A stretch of 8,241 nt of DNA. Source: Lentisphaeria bacterium (GTDB lineage Bacteria > Verrucomicrobiota > Lentisphaeria > Oligosphaerales > Oligosphaeraceae). Shown in pieces: positions 6,590-8,241 of this stretch. The DNA is taken from the NCBI GenBank assembly GCA_016303095.1, contig JAEDMH010000104.1, forward strand, positions 1 through 8,241, given 5' to 3'. Under the pieces are notes generated by a model. That model did not search any database, was not told the origin of the DNA, and worked only from the letters and a program-made list of their open reading frames with translations. The first letter of the stretch is position 1. Each line of letters opens with the position of its first letter. The position numbers and the translations under genes were made by a program.

Positions 6590-6636
6590 ACAGGAAAGAG
6601 GCCAAAGGGAATGAGAAAAGAGGGGGATTTTTCCAT

Positions 6637-6642
6637 ATTGTA
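6637..6642 (-). promoter_or_regulatory. Possible -10 box for pyrH-frr
   Basis: TACAAT on the minus strand (5 of 6 matches to TATAAT), 47 nt upstream of the pyrH ATG and downstream of the terminator of the preceding operon. No good -35 hexamer is found at 16-18 nt, so this is a weak call based mainly on position. Confidence 0.35.
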
Positions 6643-6760
6643 AGGCGGTTTCCCGTTTCTGCGACCTCCCCGCACCAGTTTTTTTGTCCCTTCCACGGGG
6701 GCAGGCAAAGGCCCTTCCCCCCCCTCAAGCGATCCTCCCGCCTCCACAAGAAGACGTATA

Positions 6761-6798
6761 AAAATCTACAACTCCCAGAGAATCTAGGAGTTGTAGAT
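6761..6798 (-). terminator. Intrinsic terminator of the zinc-ribbon/DUF2752/TM2 operon
   Basis: A perfect 12-bp inverted repeat: ATCTACAACTCC (6764-6775) against GGAGTTGTAGAT (6787-6798). The 11-nt loop can itself pair AGA with TCT. On the minus strand the stem runs straight into TTTTT, the layout of a Rho-independent terminator, though the stem is unusually A/T-rich. On the plus strand it is followed by A's, so it acts only on minus-strand transcripts. Confidence 0.85.
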
Positions 6799-6815
6799 AA
6801 AAAAAGGGAATCCAC

Positions 6816-6845
6816 GTCGCTCCTGGGAGGCGCCCCAGGAACGAC
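6816..6845 (-). terminator. First hairpin of a tandem terminator
   Basis: GTCGCTCCTGGG (6816-6827) pairs with CCCAGGAACGAC (6834-6845) around a 6-nt loop, starting 19 nt after the TM2 stop codon. One position is C/A on the plus strand but a G-U pair on the minus strand, so all 12 pairs form only in minus-strand RNA. A run of six T's begins about 10 nt past the stem, farther than in a standard terminator. With the next hairpin it forms a double structure. Confidence 0.6.
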
Positions 6846-6864
6846 CGGTTTGGGAGTCAGAAGG

Positions 6865-7125
6865 CTAGAACCACTCCTTCTTGCCCTCCACGTAGATCTT
6901 CTGGAACTCCTCGTCGCTCTTGGTCAGATAGAGAATGCCTTCGATGAGGCCCAAGATACCGCCAATGCCACAGAAAAAGGAGATGATCAGCTGGATAATC
7001 CCCGCCTTGTTGTATCCCAGGTAGAACTTGTGGATGCCCAGAAATCCCAAAAAAATCGCCAGCAGACCGGCCACCAATTTTTCCTTGGGCTTGTTCATGA
7101 AATCTTGCACTGCATTGTTTTCCAT
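6865..7125 (-). CDS. TM2 domain-containing membrane protein
   Basis: An 86-residue protein with a single TM2 domain: two membrane helices (about 17-32 and 41-66) joined by a short loop. The hallmark GFLGIHKFYLGYNKAGIIQL lies at about residues 27-46 (family pattern G-x-x-G-x-H/K-x-F-Y-L-G). The C-terminus is charged and probably cytoplasmic (KSDEEFQKIYVEGKKEWF). The biochemical role of bacterial TM2 proteins is not settled; they are often encoded next to DUF2752 genes, as here. The ATG at 7125 is chosen, with AAGGA about 11 nt upstream. An in-frame ATG at 7182 would add 19 residues without family similarity and lies inside a small hairpin (7179-7197). It is the last gene of a three-gene operon, followed by strong terminators. 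Confidence 0.9.
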   Translation of the reverse strand: MENNAVQDFMNKPKEKLVAGLLAIFLGFLGIHKFYLGYNKAGIIQLIISFFCGIGGILGLIEGILYLTKSDEEFQKIYVEGKKEWF

Positions 7126-7206
7126 AGGGAAATGTTTCCTTTTGAGGTTTGAGGTTAGGAACTTTTTGGGGAACACGCCCACGGCACGTCACCGTGGACA
7201 AAGGAA

Positions 7207-7614
7207 CTATCCTCCCAGGGGAGCCAGGAGGGAGAAGGGAACCCAGGGAAGATTGCGAAGAAGGAAAAAAAGAAGCAAAACCGCCGCCACGCCCCAGGCC
7301 AAGTCGGCTCTCCCAAAAAGGGAGGGAAGCCAAAGCAGTCCCAGAAGATACCCGCCCATGGGCAGCAGGAGGAGATTGTTGTGGAGGCTGCGGAGAAATT
7401 CCCCGTGGAGAAGCCAGTAGAGGGCTCGGGTGCCGCCGCAGCCAGGGCAGTGGAGGCCCGTGAATTCGTGAAAGAGGCAACGGGGCCAGAAGGAGCCGGG
7501 AGACTCCGGAGAATGCCAGTAGAGCAACGCCATAGCTCCCAGGACGAAGGGAAGTCCCCAAAGACACACCTTCCTTCCCCGGGAACACCAGAGCCTGCCC
7601 TCACCTTCCGTCAT
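7207..7614 (-). CDS. DUF2752 family membrane protein
   Basis: A 135-residue protein of unknown function. The DUF2752 hallmark is clear: GLHCPGCGGTRALYWLLHGE (53-72), the CPxCGxTRA signature (56-64) with its Cys pair, followed by LRSLHNNLLLLP (74-85), where an N-P/N-N-rich stretch leads into the next membrane helix. Hydrophobic segments are at about 18-33, 79-98 and 104-119. The ATG at 7614 overlaps the end of the zinc-ribbon gene by 14 bp and has a G-run 4-10 nt upstream inside that gene, so coupled translation is likely. It precedes the TM2 gene by 81 bp. The Cys pair could bind a metal or form a disulfide; nothing in the window decides this. Confidence 0.88.
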   Translation of the reverse strand: MTEGEGRLWCSRGRKVCLWGLPFVLGAMALLYWHSPESPGSFWPRCLFHEFTGLHCPGCGGTRALYWLLHGEFLRSLHNNLLLLPMGGYLLGLLWLPSLFGRADLAWGVAAVLLLFFLLRNLPWVPFSLLAPLGG

Positions 7615-7750
7615 TCACCCCCCCTTTCTCCTCTCCCTCCACAGGCGCCACCGCCTCCTCCGGAACATAGGCAATCTGCACCCTGGCACCACAATGCCGA
7701 CAGACATCGGCCTTGTTGTCATTCCAACCGCCACAATTGGGACAAATCAT
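7601..7750 (-). CDS. Small zinc-ribbon protein
   Basis: A 49-residue reading frame starting MICPNCGG. It carries two CxxC knuckles, CPNC (Cys3, Cys6) and CRHC (Cys17, Cys20), with the GGWND...CGA pattern of zinc-ribbon domains, then a short acidic, Val/Glu-rich tail (VPEEAVAPVEGEE). Four cysteines in correct spacing within 20 codons are strong evidence of a real gene despite its length. It is the first gene of the operon with DUF2752 and TM2 and overlaps the DUF2752 start by 14 bp. The ribosome-binding site is poor (AAGAGAG next to the ATG). Similar mini zinc ribbons are often found fused to or beside small membrane proteins; here it may act as a metal-bound adaptor on the inner face of the membrane. 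That is inference. Confidence 0.78.
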   Translation of the reverse strand: MICPNCGGWNDNKADVCRHCGARVQIAYVPEEAVAPVEGEEKGGVNDGR

Positions 7751-7883
7751 CTCTCTTTGCCATAGCCCCCCCACGACTTCCAGGAATCAGGGGAGAAAAT
7801 CAAACACGGAACACTCCGCCCAGGAAAGGCCTCAGGGAATAACACCCAGCCCCCCAACAAGCAAACAAAAGAAAAATTTGACC

Positions 7884-7912
7884 ATACTATAAGCCTCTCC
7901 CGCAATTTTCAA
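7884..7912 (-). promoter_or_regulatory. Probable sigma-70-type promoter of the zinc-ribbon operon
   Basis: On the minus strand, TTGAAA (7907-7912, 5 of 6 to TTGACA) is followed by TATAGT (7886-7891, 5 of 6 to TATAAT) at 15 bp, or by TAGTAT (7884-7889) at an ideal 17 bp. It lies about 135 bp upstream of the zinc-ribbon ATG, implying a leader of roughly 125 nt, and just inside the composite repeat block. Confidence 0.55.
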
Positions 7913-7958
7913 ATCCCAAGGGCGCTTCCTCGAAAATAGGGAGAACACGAAATTGAAA

Positions 7959-8041
7959 CACGGAGGGCACAGAGATAAAACACGGAGGGCACAGAGATAA
8001 AACACGGAGGGCACAGAGATAAAACACGGAGGGCACGGAGG
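7959..8041. repeat. 22-bp tandem repeat (cacggagggcacagagat module)
   Basis: Three full copies of a 22-bp unit starting at 7959, 7981 and 8003, each beginning CACGGAGGGCACAGAG and ending ATAAAA, plus a shortened fourth from 8025. The copies are identical, so expansion is recent. Degenerate cacgga pieces also occur at 1-30 in the left-hand copy of the composite element. The sequence is non-coding. Confidence 0.93.
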
Positions 8042-8058
8042 CGTCGGCAAGCCGGCGC
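8041..8058. repeat. GC hairpin of the right-hand composite repeat
   Basis: GCGTCGGC (8041-8048) and GCCGGCGC (8051-8058) form a near-perfect inverted repeat, with one T-G pair, around AA. It matches the hairpin at 31-46 in the left copy. Confidence 0.75.
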
Positions 8059-8075
8059 ACACGAAGACCACGGAA

Positions 8076-8133
8076 GGGCAGAGCCTGCTATCGCATGCTC
8101 CGCCCCGGGGTCTTTTTGGGGGAAAGTCCTAGA
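8076..8133. repeat. Imperfect palindrome plus conserved tail, right copy
   Basis: The 30-nt palindrome 8076-8105 (arms GGGCAGAGCCTGC and GCATGCTCCGCCC, 11 pairs and 2 mismatches, loop TATC) is followed by a tail at 8111-8133 identical over 23 nt to the left copy at 100-122. On the plus strand, TTTTT follows the palindrome by 7-8 nt in both copies, so it might act as a plus-strand terminator. Confidence 0.85.
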
Positions 8134-8241
8134 CCTCTAGAATCTCTAGACCTCAAGAATCTCTAGACCTCTAGAACCTCTAGATCCCTAGATTTCTAGA
8201 TTTCTAGATTTCTAGATTTCTAGATTTCTAGATTTCTAGAT
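8126..8241. repeat. CTAG-rich tandem array, right copy
   Basis: CTAG recurs at 8129, 8137, 8146, 8163, 8171, 8180, 8188 and then every 8 bp to the window edge, with one decayed copy (CAAG) at 8154. From 8188 the unit is a clean CTAGATTT, 6.75 copies, running off the window. The earlier part alternates 8- and 9-bp spacing (CTAGACCT, CTAGAATCT). With the preceding elements this makes 7751-8241 gene-free. Confidence 0.95.

Noticed and set aside
6673..6690. Run of eight T's as a plus-strand terminator
   Set aside because: No stem precedes it on the plus strand and there is no plus-strand gene to terminate.
7179..7197. Terminator between DUF2752 and TM2 genes
   Set aside because: A 6-bp hairpin (CCACGG/CCGTGG) exists, but no T-run follows on the minus strand and the genes appear to be one operon.
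7959..8041. CRISPR array
   Set aside because: The 22-bp units are directly adjacent with no spacers, and no cas genes are present.
7832..8071. 79-codon minus-strand frame over the 22-bp tandem repeats
   Set aside because: Its repeated SVPSV/LCALRV-like peptide is only the translation of the non-coding repeat units. Such repeat-derived frames are a known annotation artefact.
1..8241. tRNA, rRNA or known riboswitch
   Set aside because: I saw no cloverleaf, rRNA signature or recognisable riboswitch core on either strand by eye; an Infernal/tRNAscan run would be the proper test.

Overview
The window looks like a bacterial chromosome segment of about 60% G+C, with every supported gene on the minus strand. 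The proteins point to a Gram-negative, rod-type cell: MreC/MreD for wall elongation and a periplasmic TolB. The composite intergenic repeats (cacggagggcacagag-type modules) remind me of Verrucomicrobiota/Lentisphaerota (PVC group) genomes. That placement is from memory and is only moderately supported.

Layout in the direction of transcription, from high to low coordinates. (1) 7751-8241 has no gene. It holds a composite repeat block (22-bp tandem repeats, a GC hairpin, an imperfect palindrome with a conserved tail, and a CTAG-rich array running off the window edge), then a probable promoter and leader. (2) 7601-6865 is a small operon: a 49-aa zinc-ribbon protein, a DUF2752 membrane protein and a TM2-domain membrane protein. 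Two strong hairpins with T-runs follow (6761-6845). (3) 6589-5094 holds the translation/nucleotide pair pyrH (UMP kinase) and frr (ribosome recycling factor), 215 bp apart. (4) 4953-173 is an envelope and regulation run: tolB, a ClpX-like AAA+ unfoldase without the usual zinc finger, an HPr phosphocarrier protein, mreC and mreD. HPr and mreC overlap by 14 bp; mreC and mreD are 7 bp apart. (5) 1-178 is a second copy of the composite repeat, in the same orientation as the right-hand copy. Its CTAG array reaches into the end of mreD and supplies its stop codon.

The genes are mostly familiar housekeeping families. The less ordinary points are: the composite repeat at both ends (possibly where an assembly broke); the ClpX-like protein that keeps the GYVG pore loop and IGF loop but has no zinc-binding domain and a methionine-rich segment where ClpX has its RKH loop; the HPr gene embedded between that unfoldase and mreCD; and the 49-aa zinc-ribbon gene heading the DUF2752/TM2 operon. 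I see no clear evidence of a completely new system, prophage, CRISPR array or RNA gene.
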